This document shows, one piece after another, positions 18,574-27,538 of a DNA stretch of 64,000 nt. The notes below the pieces were generated by a model. It did not search any database. It saw only the letters and a list, made by a program, of their open reading frames with translations, and was not told the origin of the DNA. A program made the position numbers and the translations under genes. Source of the DNA: Bacteroidales bacterium (GTDB lineage Bacteria > Bacteroidota > Bacteroidia > Bacteroidales > F082); NCBI GenBank assembly GCA_017549805.1, contig JAFYNJ010000008.1:62001-126000 (forward strand). The letters run 5' to 3'. Positions within the stretch are counted from its first letter, which is position 1. Every line of letters starts with the position of its first letter.

Positions 18574-19546
18574 GTTGACGAGCCTCCTCCTCTTCCTTAG
18601 CCTTCACAGCCTGATAGTGGGCATAACTGTCGTTCACAAAATCCGTCATATTGCTCATGGCATTGTCGTTTTCCAACGGAGAAGTGGTACATTTGGCAAA
18701 CTTCACCAAATCGGCCAACTCCATCGTGTCCTTCAACTTGCCATAAAGCTCTGGAGTAAAGTCCAATTCGCGGACTTCCTGCAGTATGTCGTCGGTAGTC
18801 ATCTCCACAGCGTTGACCTGGAACTGACCCTCGATGTATTCACGGGCGATATCCGTCAAACTGGAATAGTATTCTTTCACCTTGCCCACTTGCCACAGCT
18901 TCTGCTGCTTCAAGTTCTCAAGATCGCCAATGGCCTTGTTGTAAGGAGGAATCACCGGACCTTTCACAGGCTCGCCGTTTTCATCCAGTTTCGGCTTGCG
19001 ATGCCTAAGAACATACCAGACAACCAAACCAATCAATGCCAGTATCAAAACGCCCAAAATCCAAGGGAAAACCTCCTTCATCGATACTGGCTGTTCTACG
19101 GGAGGCACTATCGGCTTGAAAGCCTGTGTGGTATCCACCGTGATAGTGGTAACATAAAGCTGTACAGGATCGGTGAAAGCCTTCATGCGCAATCCGTTAT
19201 CGGCCGACTTGGCGTAGGTCAAGCCCACCGAAGGCACTTGCACATAGCCTGTGTCGAAGGTCATCAACGTCAGTTGCTGTTGCACGATAGTGTTGCTGTC
19301 AGCATCGGCGGTGCGCACCAAATCGCCGCGTTTCAATATGTCAATTTGTTCTGACAAGGTGTCAGTGGCAAACTCGTTCCATTCCACATAATAGCCGTAA
19401 GGCACCTTCATCGTCAAATCAAGCGAGAAAGGCTTACCCACGGCGACATGATCGTCCTGGACCTTTGCGGAAACTTCAACACTCTGCGCCAGAGCCCATC
19501 CGAAAAGGCCCAAAACCAAACCAATCATCAAAACCAATCTTTTCAT
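18566..19546 (-). CDS. Bat-operon membrane protein, unnamed
   Basis: A 326-residue protein between DUF58 and batA. It has a signal peptide (1-20), a beta-rich extracytoplasmic region (21-170) resembling the start of BatD-like domains, one transmembrane helix (about 179-201: WILGVLILALIGLVVWYVL) and a charged helical cytoplasmic tail ending in an acidic/basic stretch. Genes of this type occur in this position in Bacteroidota Bat operons. It overlaps both neighbours by 4-8 bases, so translation is tightly coupled. Confidence 0.8.
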   Translation of the reverse strand: MKRLVLMIGLVLGLFGWALAQSVEVSAKVQDDHVAVGKPFSLDLTMKVPYGYYVEWNEFATDTLSEQIDILKRGDLVRTADADSNTIVQQQLTLMTFDTGYVQVPSVGLTYAKSADNGLRMKAFTDPVQLYVTTITVDTTQAFKPIVPPVEQPVSMKEVFPWILGVLILALIGLVVWYVLRHRKPKLDENGEPVKGPVIPPYNKAIGDLENLKQQKLWQVGKVKEYYSSLTDIAREYIEGQFQVNAVEMTTDDILQEVRELDFTPELYGKLKDTMELADLVKFAKCTTSPLENDNAMSNMTDFVNDSYAHYQAVKAKEEEEARQHA

Positions 19547-20421
19547 CGTCTCGATTCCCTCTTCTTGAAAAGTTGCATCAATGGCTTCACATAGTCTTCA
19601 TCGGTATAGATCAGCGTATTGTCGATGCCCTGCATGGTAAAGAGCCTGTTCAAGGCAAGCGACTCGCGTTGGATCATCTGGAGGTAAGCATCGTGCCAGG
19701 CGCGGCTGGAAGTGTCAACCCATTTCTCACGCCCTGTCTCAGCGTCCTTGAACTTCACCAAACCCACCTTCGGGATCTCCATCTCACGACGGTCGGTGAT
19801 ACGCAAGGCCACCAAGTCGTGTTTGTTGGCAGCAATACGCAGTTCCTGTTCAAAGTCCTTCGCTGTCATAAAGTCGGAGATAAGAAAGGCTGTTGTACGG
19901 CGCTTGATGGCCGAAGTGAGGAAACGAAGTCCCTCGCCGATATCGGTACCGTTCTCCTCCGGCTTGAAGTCAACAATCTCGCGGATGATACGCAGGATAT
20001 GGGTACTGCCTTTCTTGGGCGGGATGAACTTCTCGATCTTGCTGCTGAAGAAGATGACGCCGACCTTGTCGTTGTTTTGGATGGCAGAGAAAGCCAACAC
20101 AGCGGCAAGCTCAGCAGTCAGGTCACGTTTCGACTGTTGGCGCGAACCGAAATCGTTCGAAGCCGACACATCGATGAGCAACATCACTGTCATCTCACGC
20201 TCTTCCTCAAAAATCTTGACAAAAGGCTTGTTGAAACGGGCGGTAACGTTCCAGTCGATGTTGCGGATGTCGTCGCCATACTCGTATTCGCGCACCTCAC
20301 TGAAGGTCATACCACGCCCCTTGAAGGCACTGTGGTACTGTCCTGAGAAGATGTGGTTCGACAGCCCTCGAGTCTTGATTTCGATTTTACGGACTTTCTT
20401 AAATATTTCTGTTGATTCCAT
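19543..20421 (-). CDS. DUF58 domain protein
   Basis: A 292-residue protein with the DUF58 signature EYGDDIRNIDWNVTAR (about 52-67) and a vWA-like fold behind it (LLIDVSASNDFGSR near 84-97). DUF58 proteins accompany MoxR ATPases and are thought to link the ATPase to vWA effectors. The ATG at 20421 was chosen because it begins the conserved N-terminus; the frame upstream runs into a GC-rich hairpin repeat. It follows moxR by 54 bases. Confidence 0.9.
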   Translation of the reverse strand: MESTEIFKKVRKIEIKTRGLSNHIFSGQYHSAFKGRGMTFSEVREYEYGDDIRNIDWNVTARFNKPFVKIFEEEREMTVMLLIDVSASNDFGSRQQSKRDLTAELAAVLAFSAIQNNDKVGVIFFSSKIEKFIPPKKGSTHILRIIREIVDFKPEENGTDIGEGLRFLTSAIKRRTTAFLISDFMTAKDFEQELRIAANKHDLVALRITDRREMEIPKVGLVKFKDAETGREKWVDTSSRAWHDAYLQMIQRESLALNRLFTMQGIDNTLIYTDEDYVKPLMQLFKKRESRR

Positions 20422-20436
20422 ATTGATCACATTGGC

Positions 20437-20458
20437 GGGCGGACACACAGGTCCGCCC
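20437..20458. repeat. GC-rich hairpin repeat element between moxR and DUF58
   Basis: Perfect 8-bp arms GGGCGGAC and GTCCGCCC around loop ACACAG, followed by CCTACGG and two ACGGATT units. The composition differs from the A/T-rich neighbours. I recall similar dispersed GC-rich hairpins in unrelated genomes. It could act as an intra-operon hairpin that adjusts expression of genes after moxR. Confidence 0.65.
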
Positions 20459-20475
20459 CTACGGATTATTACGGA

Positions 20476-21468
20476 TTACGGGACTTCGACGGTATTCAAG
20501 ATTTCGTTGATAATCTCCTCGGTGGTCACGTTCTCGGCTTCCGCCTCGTAGGTCAGGCCAATACGGTGACGCAGCACGTCATGAGCGACAGCACGGACGT
20601 CTTCGGGGATGACATAGCCACGGCGTTTGATGAAAGCGTAGGCCTTCGATGCCAATGCCAAGTTGATGGTAGCACGGGGCGATCCACCGTAACCGATCAT
20701 GTTGGCGAACTTTTTCAGCTTATAGTCGCTCGGGAAACGTGAGGCGAACACGATGTCGGTGATATAGTTCTCAATCTTCTCGTCGAGATAGATCTCGCGG
20801 CAGACTTCGCGCGCACGGATGATGTCCTCGGGCTTGATGACAGCGTTAATCTTGCTATCCGCATTGCCGATGTTCTGGCGGAGGATCAGCTTTTCCTCTT
20901 CTTTCTTGGGATAGTTGATCACGACCTTGAGCATGAAACGGTCCACCTGGGCTTCTGGCAACGGATAGGTACCTTCTTGCTCAATGGGGTTCTGGGTTGC
21001 CATCACGAGGAAAGGATCCGGCAACTTGAAGGTCTCGTCGCCGATAGTCACCTGATGCTCTTGCATGGCTTCGAGCAAGGCACTCTGTACCTTGGCGGGC
21101 GAACGGTTGATTTCATCTGCAAGGATGAAATTGGCGAAGATGGGACCACGACGAGTCACAAACTCCTCTTTCTTTTGGCTGTAAATCATGGTACCGATCA
21201 GGTCGGCTGGCAGCAAGTCGGGAGTAAATTGAATACGGCTAAAGTCGGCATCAATGGCCTGTGCCATCGATTTGATGGCAAGGGTTTTTGCCAATCCCGG
21301 GACACCTTCAAGAAGAATGTGTCCATTAGCCAAAAGGCCAATCAGCAAACGTTCGGTCATCTGTTTTTGTCCGACGATGACTTTGTTCATCTCCAGGTTG
21401 ATCAAGTCAACAAACTGGCTCTCACGCTGGATTTTCTCGTTCAATTCACGAATGTCAGTTTCAATCAT
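20476..21468 (-). CDS. MoxR family AAA+ ATPase
   Basis: A 330-residue AAA_3 ATPase with Walker A GVPGLAKT (near 55-62), Walker B ILADEINR, sensor motif ATQNP and the C-terminal lid. As the first gene of the Bat operon it probably remodels or loads metal cofactors into partner complexes, together with DUF58 and BatA/B. The start is preceded by an octad repeat. It is the most conserved gene of the cluster and fixes the operon's identity. Confidence 0.95.
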   Translation of the reverse strand: MIETDIRELNEKIQRESQFVDLINLEMNKVIVGQKQMTERLLIGLLANGHILLEGVPGLAKTLAIKSMAQAIDADFSRIQFTPDLLPADLIGTMIYSQKKEEFVTRRGPIFANFILADEINRSPAKVQSALLEAMQEHQVTIGDETFKLPDPFLVMATQNPIEQEGTYPLPEAQVDRFMLKVVINYPKKEEEKLILRQNIGNADSKINAVIKPEDIIRAREVCREIYLDEKIENYITDIVFASRFPSDYKLKKFANMIGYGGSPRATINLALASKAYAFIKRRGYVIPEDVRAVAHDVLRHRIGLTYEAEAENVTTEEIINEILNTVEVP

Positions 21469-21477
21469 CTTTATGTA

Positions 21478-21500
21478 GTTGTTAGTTGTTCAGTTGTTCA
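21478..21500. repeat. Octad repeat ahead of moxR
   Basis: Units GTTGTTA, GTTGTTCA and GTTGTTCA on the plus strand, i.e. TGAACAAC on the coding strand, ending 9 bases before the moxR ATG. The rest of the 146-base gap to the next gene is A/T-rich with no clear promoter. Confidence 0.7.
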
Positions 21501-21614
21501 ATTTCATGAGCGAGCTGCCCGTCAAAAAGCATGCAAAACTGATGCTTTGTCAGGAAAAATAACTCCTAATTAATAATTTTATTGCCTTGCCAGAGATAAT
21601 CTTAATTTCTCCCA

Positions 21615-22244
21615 TTATTTCAAATTTTGGCAATGCGACTTGATGAAGTCGTACACGAAGTCGTAATCCTCCTTGGGAACATAGATCTGGTTCCGTTCAA
21701 GCAGTTGGTTCACTTTGATGGTATGGAGCCAGCGACGGCTGCGAACACGCCTAACCTTACTGAATTCAGAGGTACTGGAGTTTTTCACCGTGGAGAGCAA
21801 TCCGGCACCCATGGTAGAGGGTCGCTTGGCAAAAAGACCGACAAGAAATGTGAGCATTCCCAGTTTGCGAGCTTTCTGCTGTTGCACAGCCAACTGGCTG
21901 TGAACAATCTCTTTGTCGTCCATTTCGAAAAGAGCTACATATTTTCCACCGAATATCCATGAAAGGATGGCGGTGCCCAAAAAAGTCAGCACAGCGAAGA
22001 CACCCAATGCGATACCCATCGACTTAAGCATGCCCAGTACTCCCATCCAGTCATCGTCAACGAAGTACAAGATCGGGCAAAAAAACAAGAACAGTATCAG
22101 CACAGTGTATAAGAAGACCTTGAACACAGTGATCATAATGACCGGGTTTGTGATCATGTTGAGTTCATATTTCCAACGGTACTTGCCATCCTCACATAGC
22201 CTGACCCTGGAACCCATATAATCAATGCTTTCGATATCTTTCAT
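21615..22244 (-). CDS. Unrecognised two-helix membrane protein
   Basis: A 209-residue protein with a soluble start, two transmembrane helices (about 37-58 and 71-96) and a basic cytoplasmic tail of about 110 residues with KVRRVRSRRWLHTIKVNQL. I do not recognise the family. The ATG at 22244 was chosen because it lies 2 bases after the stop of the zinc-ribbon gene upstream. That spacing suggests the two encode partners. No catalytic motif is visible. Confidence 0.65.
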   Translation of the reverse strand: MKDIESIDYMGSRVRLCEDGKYRWKYELNMITNPVIMITVFKVFLYTVLILFLFFCPILYFVDDDWMGVLGMLKSMGIALGVFAVLTFLGTAILSWIFGGKYVALFEMDDKEIVHSQLAVQQQKARKLGMLTFLVGLFAKRPSTMGAGLLSTVKNSSTSEFSKVRRVRSRRWLHTIKVNQLLERNQIYVPKEDYDFVYDFIKSHCQNLK

Positions 22245-22246
22245 AA

Positions 22247-25000
22247 TCACTTTTTCGTTTTTGGTTCTAAATAGCGACAAAACACAAAAACAGAGCCTTG
22301 GCCGTCATAACTCTCACTCTTTATCCAATCCGCAGTGCTGCTGAAACGACGTGAGACCTTAACCGGGAAACGGATGCATACGGATTCAAGCGCTACATAT
22401 TCATGATCCGTAAAAGTCCATTTGAAGAAAGCATCGTCCATCGACAATGTTTTTTCTTTCGTTTCGGGCTCACTAAGGGTCATGGTACACACATCTTCTT
22501 TATAACCGTTTCCCAGTAAATATTTAAACTTCAAAGTCGAAGGCGACATTTTCAGGCTTTTGGCTACGATCCTGCCATGTTTATCTATATAATTGTCACG
22601 TCCCTCTACTGGTTGAAAACGACCTTCCAATGAAAACCCGGAAAAATCGTAATTGACTTCCATACCATCCACATCAAACATGTGCATATCGGGCATTTCG
22701 AAAAAGAATTTGTCGCCCTCTATGACAAGATGGCACTTAACAGCATTATAGTCATTTTTGTAAGGAACGGCTTTATTATAATTGATGCAATTTTCAAAAC
22801 CATTGCAATCAATACTTGAGATGTACCAAAAAGCATCCACTGTAAGAGCGTTGAGGTCAACCACTGTGGTAGCGCCCGTCGTATCCACCTTGAAACCGAT
22901 AGCTTCCAAAGGCTTTTTGCCTTGTTTGAAATCATTTTCGTTTTCATAGATCAATACTTGGTTCGGCATCCCCATCGCCTTGTATTGACTCAAGAGACAG
23001 GGAGACGCATCCTCGAATGGGAATTCCACACTCCAACCCTCGTCGCGATAGACGTCTTCGTCAGGAATATTGCAATGCCAGCCCCGATAGGGTATTTCTT
23101 TGGCACCCAAGCAAATAGTGCGGCCTACATAGACGGCGTGTCCTGATTCCGCCCCGAGTTCTTCTTGGATCACGATATTAATTTCCGGATCGTATTTCGG
23201 TCCTTCTTCTTTCCACAACAGGGCATCCAACTTGTCATAGTCTTTCTCCAGCTGCCTATAATTGTAGCCGTTTTGAGCCAACCATCCATAAAACTTCTCT
23301 TGGTCGGGATAGCACTCAAAGTACTTGTTGATCACGAAACACAATTGTTCATTGATTGATTTGGGATTACCCAGTACCCGTCTGTATCCATCGTCATAGT
23401 AAACCAACTCACCGCCTTTATCAACCAGTTCATTGCGGAACCGATCCATAAGGTTGTTCACAATGGTCAGGCGTTGGACATAGTCGAACTTCTTTTTCTC
23501 AAGGCACTCGCTATCCAAATCCACGAGCTTTTCTATGATGTCCAAGGTCTTTCTGATCTCTTCCTTCCGCTTGTTGATCTCCACCTTTTCGCGATAGCGT
23601 TCCTCCAGCATGGCTTTGATTTCCGCATCGCTCATGCCGTGCAGAAACTCGGGAGTGGAAAGTCGATAACTAATGATATTCCAATGATCCTGATTGACAA
23701 CGCCGCCATTCTCATCGGCAATCTTCTCAAAGCTCTCGTACAAATCGTTCATCTGAGTAGATGCCCAGAACTTCTTTCCGATTTCCACCGCTTTGGCCGT
23801 TGCCTGAACGGTCTTGATATAAGGAAGCAATTTTACCGCCTTTGCCTTCAATTGGTCTTTTGCAAAATCCTTGATATGTTCACAGGCATAGACATAGCAC
23901 TTTTTCATACCGGGTTCCTCGCCCAACTGGGCACCCACTTTTTCCACATTGTCGATGGAGAAGCGGTTCTCAAGCACATTGATGATTTTGTTTCGCCGGC
24001 TATCGATCTTTTCGATCTCCGTTTTATACACAAACTCTCCTTTTTTCTCACTCTTCATCTCATCAAGCACCTTTTTCTTCTTGGTATCCTCCTCCTTAAG
24101 CTTGTCAAGCAAATAGGACAGCATTTTGGTTTCGGCCACTTTCACCATATTCTCGGAAGCCACTTTCAGGCGCTCTTCAAGACTAGCGTTCTCCATGTCG
24201 TGGGCGTTGACGATGTCCATGCCGATTTTAACGACATCGTTGTCGGCAAACAGCTCTCGAGCGGCAATGCCGCCCAGGTCGTTTTCGCCCAGACAATGGT
24301 CGTTGGCGAACTTCGTCAGCTGTTCCTTCCATGTCGGTTCCAAGGCCTTATTGTCCATGTTTCTTTGCCATCCATTGACAGCGACTTTTTCGATGAACCT
24401 CTCACGCAGCTTTTCCTTGTCCTCTACAGCACCTGCTTCGCAGAAATGACTGGTCTCAAACTTGACAACACCATCACGAAGGGCGAAATAGTCCGGAATT
24501 CTGTAAATCGGGCCCTCATCGGTAATGAGCACACCGACCAAATTCTTATAATTGCTCTTTGGAAAGTCCTTTGGAATGTCAATGCTGACCGTCGCCGTCC
24601 CATCCAATTGGACATGCTCTTCGCCGTTGAGTGTTACACTGAGGGGCGTAGCGATGAAGTTGTACCCCTGCTTCTTCAGCTGGGCCAGACGCTCGTCTGT
24701 CACAGGCACACATTCAACATCCTTGGCACTTGCCGGCAACTCCAGCTTATAATCCTCTCCGTTGAGAACAATCGAAGGTCGAAGGAAATTGAACTTGTCG
24801 GGATTGTTTTGGTAATATCTCACCGCACCATAGACCACCACGGCTATGAGCGCCACGATGAGGATAGCCTTGCCACAACCTCCTTTTTTCTTTTTAGGAG
24901 CCTCAGGTTGAGGTTTCGGAGTTACCGGATGTCCACATCCCGGGCAATATTTTACACCTTCTTTTAATTGAGTGCCACAATAGCCACAAAAGTTTTGCAT
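22247..25000 (-). CDS. Large zinc-ribbon membrane protein of unknown function
   Basis: A 917-residue protein. It begins with a four-cysteine zinc ribbon (Cys5, Cys8, Cys19, Cys22; FCGYCG and YCPGCG), a proline/lysine linker, and one transmembrane helix (about 44-61). An extracytoplasmic part of about 850 residues follows: beta-rich up to about 200, a long charged helical section (about 210-480) and then a mixed region with no domain I know. Zinc ribbon plus single-helix proteins are common, but this very large extension is not. It lies 6 bases after murF-alr and 2 bases before its small partner, so an operon is likely. Function cannot be assigned. Confidence 0.75.
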   Translation of the reverse strand: MQNFCGYCGTQLKEGVKYCPGCGHPVTPKPQPEAPKKKKGGCGKAILIVALIAVVVYGAVRYYQNNPDKFNFLRPSIVLNGEDYKLELPASAKDVECVPVTDERLAQLKKQGYNFIATPLSVTLNGEEHVQLDGTATVSIDIPKDFPKSNYKNLVGVLITDEGPIYRIPDYFALRDGVVKFETSHFCEAGAVEDKEKLRERFIEKVAVNGWQRNMDNKALEPTWKEQLTKFANDHCLGENDLGGIAARELFADNDVVKIGMDIVNAHDMENASLEERLKVASENMVKVAETKMLSYLLDKLKEEDTKKKKVLDEMKSEKKGEFVYKTEIEKIDSRRNKIINVLENRFSIDNVEKVGAQLGEEPGMKKCYVYACEHIKDFAKDQLKAKAVKLLPYIKTVQATAKAVEIGKKFWASTQMNDLYESFEKIADENGGVVNQDHWNIISYRLSTPEFLHGMSDAEIKAMLEERYREKVEINKRKEEIRKTLDIIEKLVDLDSECLEKKKFDYVQRLTIVNNLMDRFRNELVDKGGELVYYDDGYRRVLGNPKSINEQLCFVINKYFECYPDQEKFYGWLAQNGYNYRQLEKDYDKLDALLWKEEGPKYDPEINIVIQEELGAESGHAVYVGRTICLGAKEIPYRGWHCNIPDEDVYRDEGWSVEFPFEDASPCLLSQYKAMGMPNQVLIYENENDFKQGKKPLEAIGFKVDTTGATTVVDLNALTVDAFWYISSIDCNGFENCINYNKAVPYKNDYNAVKCHLVIEGDKFFFEMPDMHMFDVDGMEVNYDFSGFSLEGRFQPVEGRDNYIDKHGRIVAKSLKMSPSTLKFKYLLGNGYKEDVCTMTLSEPETKEKTLSMDDAFFKWTFTDHEYVALESVCIRFPVKVSRRFSSTADWIKSESYDGQGSVFVFCRYLEPKTKK

Positions 25001-25006
25001 ATATAG

Positions 25007-27475
25007 TTATTCTTGGTAGTAGACTCGTTTCACCCTTTGCGAGATACGGGTCATTACCTCGTAGGGAATGGTCTGGCAGGCCTTGGCGATGTCGTTGATG
25101 CTGTGGTCTGCATCAAAAATCACCACCGTGTCGCCTTCCTGGGCTTCAACATCCGTCAAGTCAAGCATGCACATATCCATGCAAATGTCGCCGACAATGG
25201 AAACCGGTTGGTTGTTGATGTAGAACTTCCCATTGCCGTTGCCTAATAAACGTGAGAGCCCGTCGGCATAGCCGATGGGCACGATGCCGATGCGCATATC
25301 GTGCACCGCACGGCCATGACGGTTGTAGCCGATGCTGTCGCCTGCCGGGACCTCCTTGATCTGGTTGATGGTGGTCTTCAGCGAGACAACCGTTTCCAAC
25401 ACGCCCTCATCGGCCTTACAGGTAGGCACGCCATAGAGACCGATTCCCAACCGTACCATGTCGAACTGATACTTGGTAAACCGCGTGATGCCGGCTGTGT
25501 TCAAGATATGACGCAACACCTTGTAGGGGAAGGCATCGACAATCATCTGACTGCCTTCCTCAAAGACCCTAATCTGGCTCATCGTGAACTCATCCTCCTC
25601 GGGATTGTCAGCCGTGGCCAGATGTGAGAACACACTCCTCACATGAATCAACGGATTCGCCTGAATGCGGCGAATCAGCTCGGGAAGCTCCTTCAAAGAA
25701 AAACCTAAGCGATGCATGCCTGTGTCCAACTTCACATGGACGTTCAGCGGTATGGTAACACCCGTGATGGCCAAGGTGCGCTCAATGAGTTCCAGGTTGC
25801 GGAAACTAAACACTTCGGGCTCCAAATGATACTTGATGATGTTGTCATAACTGTTGATCTCAGGACTCATCACCATGATCGGCAAATTGATGCCAGCTCG
25901 GCGCAGCTCCACGCCCTCATCAGCAAAGGCCACCGTCAGGTAATCGGCTCGATGGAACTGGAGGATGTTGGAAACCTCGTAGTTGCCACTACCATAGCCA
26001 AAGGCCTTAACCATGACCATTAGCTTGGTCTCGGGTTTAATCAGCGATCGGAAGTGGTTGAAATTGTTAATCAAATGGTTGAAATTGATCTCCAACACCG
26101 TCTCATGGGCCTTTTCCTGCAACTCCATGCTAATCTGCTCAAACTCAAAGGCTCGGGCTCCCTTTAGCAGAATGGTCTGGTTGCGGAACTGGGATAATGG
26201 GAAGCGCTGCAAGAAATCATTGACATCCTTGAAGAAATGACTCTTCATCTTAAAATAGCGCTCCTGACGAGAGATGGCCTCACCGATGCCGATCAATAGG
26301 CCCACACCCTTGTTCTCAAGCAGCTGGGCAATATAGCTGTAAAGCTCGTGTTCATCCTTGCCACTCTGAAGAATATCGGATAGAATCAGCACCTTGTCCT
26401 GATGCTGTCGCTGCTGGTTCATCACGTCGAGGGCGATGGACAGCGAGTTGACATCGGAGTTGTAGTAGTCGTTGACGATGGTGCAGTTGTTGATGCCTGA
26501 CTTGATCTCCAAGCGCATGGCGATGGAGGTAAGTCCTTGAAGCCGCTCCGCAATCACTGTCGCAGGCATCTTCAAGAAAAGGCACATCACGATACAATGG
26601 ATGGCATTCTCAATGGAGGCGTCATCATTGAACGGAATGGAAAATTGATAGGACTCCCCTTTTACTTGCAGTTTCAACAGCGTGTCCCGCTCCTGTTTTT
26701 CCACCGCCTCAACATAGGCCTCCGCCTCCTTGAACTTCCGGCTCCAGGGAATCAAGCGCACCTTCTTTCCCAAGTCGGCGCGCAAGATTACCTGTTGGAT
26801 GTCGTAATAGTCCATGCAATACACCAAGGTCTCTGCCTGGGTGAAGAGGTTGAGCTTCTCGCCTGCCTTCTGCATGAAGCTGATGAAATTCTCCTCATGG
26901 GCTTGGCCGATATTGGTAAAGATGCCGATGGTCGGCTTGATGATCTTCTGAAGCGCCATCATCTCATCGGGTTTGGAGATGCCCGCCTCAAAGATACCCA
27001 TTTGGTGTGTTCCGTTCATCTGCCAAACAGAGAGTGGCACACCTACTTGGGAGTTGTAGCTCTTGGGGCTGCGAACGAGGTTGTAATCGGGACTCAACAG
27101 CTGAGCCAGCCATTCCTTTACGATGGTCTTGCCATTGCTACCCGTGATGCCGATGACAGGGATGTCGAACTGAGACCTGTGATAGGATGCCAACTGCTGT
27201 AAGGCTTTCAGCACATCCGGCACCACTATATAACACGCATCGGGATGCACCATTTCAGGCATCCTTCCAACCACAAAAGCCCTGACGCCATTCTGGTACA
27301 GGTCTTCGATGTATTTGTGACCGTCGTTTCGATGGCTCAGCAAAGCAAAAAACAAGGTCTTCCCAGCCACATCAAGACGACGGCTGTCAATGAGTAGATG
27401 TTGTATCATCCGATCCTCTTCGGAACCTACTAAACGGCCACCTACAACTTCCGATATTTGCTTTATACTATACAT
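25007..27475 (-). CDS. murF: MurF-alanine racemase fusion
   Basis: An 822-residue bifunctional protein. The MurF half (about 1-450) has the ATP-binding GITGSNGKT loop (109-117) and joins D-Ala-D-Ala to the UDP-MurNAc-tripeptide. The alanine racemase half (about 460-822) begins at ETVLEINFNHL and has the PLP-binding lysine Lys490 in VMVKAFGYGSG and the C-terminal barrel with GDICMDMCMLD. It thus makes D-Ala and uses D-Ala-D-Ala in one chain. This fusion is known from Bacteroidota. It follows ackA by 48 bases that include a heptad array and a short GC-rich stretch. Confidence 0.95.
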   Translation of the reverse strand: MYSIKQISEVVGGRLVGSEEDRMIQHLLIDSRRLDVAGKTLFFALLSHRNDGHKYIEDLYQNGVRAFVVGRMPEMVHPDACYIVVPDVLKALQQLASYHRSQFDIPVIGITGSNGKTIVKEWLAQLLSPDYNLVRSPKSYNSQVGVPLSVWQMNGTHQMGIFEAGISKPDEMMALQKIIKPTIGIFTNIGQAHEENFISFMQKAGEKLNLFTQAETLVYCMDYYDIQQVILRADLGKKVRLIPWSRKFKEAEAYVEAVEKQERDTLLKLQVKGESYQFSIPFNDDASIENAIHCIVMCLFLKMPATVIAERLQGLTSIAMRLEIKSGINNCTIVNDYYNSDVNSLSIALDVMNQQRQHQDKVLILSDILQSGKDEHELYSYIAQLLENKGVGLLIGIGEAISRQERYFKMKSHFFKDVNDFLQRFPLSQFRNQTILLKGARAFEFEQISMELQEKAHETVLEINFNHLINNFNHFRSLIKPETKLMVMVKAFGYGSGNYEVSNILQFHRADYLTVAFADEGVELRRAGINLPIMVMSPEINSYDNIIKYHLEPEVFSFRNLELIERTLAITGVTIPLNVHVKLDTGMHRLGFSLKELPELIRRIQANPLIHVRSVFSHLATADNPEEDEFTMSQIRVFEEGSQMIVDAFPYKVLRHILNTAGITRFTKYQFDMVRLGIGLYGVPTCKADEGVLETVVSLKTTINQIKEVPAGDSIGYNRHGRAVHDMRIGIVPIGYADGLSRLLGNGNGKFYINNQPVSIVGDICMDMCMLDLTDVEAQEGDTVVIFDADHSINDIAKACQTIPYEVMTRISQRVKRVYYQE

Positions 27476-27504
27476 TTTGTATCCGGGGGTAACGCGGGGC
27501 GTAA

Positions 27505-27538
27505 ACCTTCCAACTACAAACTCCTAACTCCTAACTAA
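27505..27538. repeat. Heptad array at the ackA stop
   Basis: Units of AACTCCT on the plus strand (GTTAGGA on the coding strand), two exact copies plus diverged units. The ackA stop codon (27524-27526) and last codons lie inside. A GC-rich stretch with CGCCCCGCGTTACCCCC on the coding strand separates it from the murF start. Confidence 0.7.

Noticed and set aside
23474-24967. Open frame of about 500 codons antisense to the zinc-ribbon gene
   Set aside because: The opposite strand encodes a coherent protein with zinc ribbon and membrane helix; this frame has no domain and follows that gene's codon pattern.
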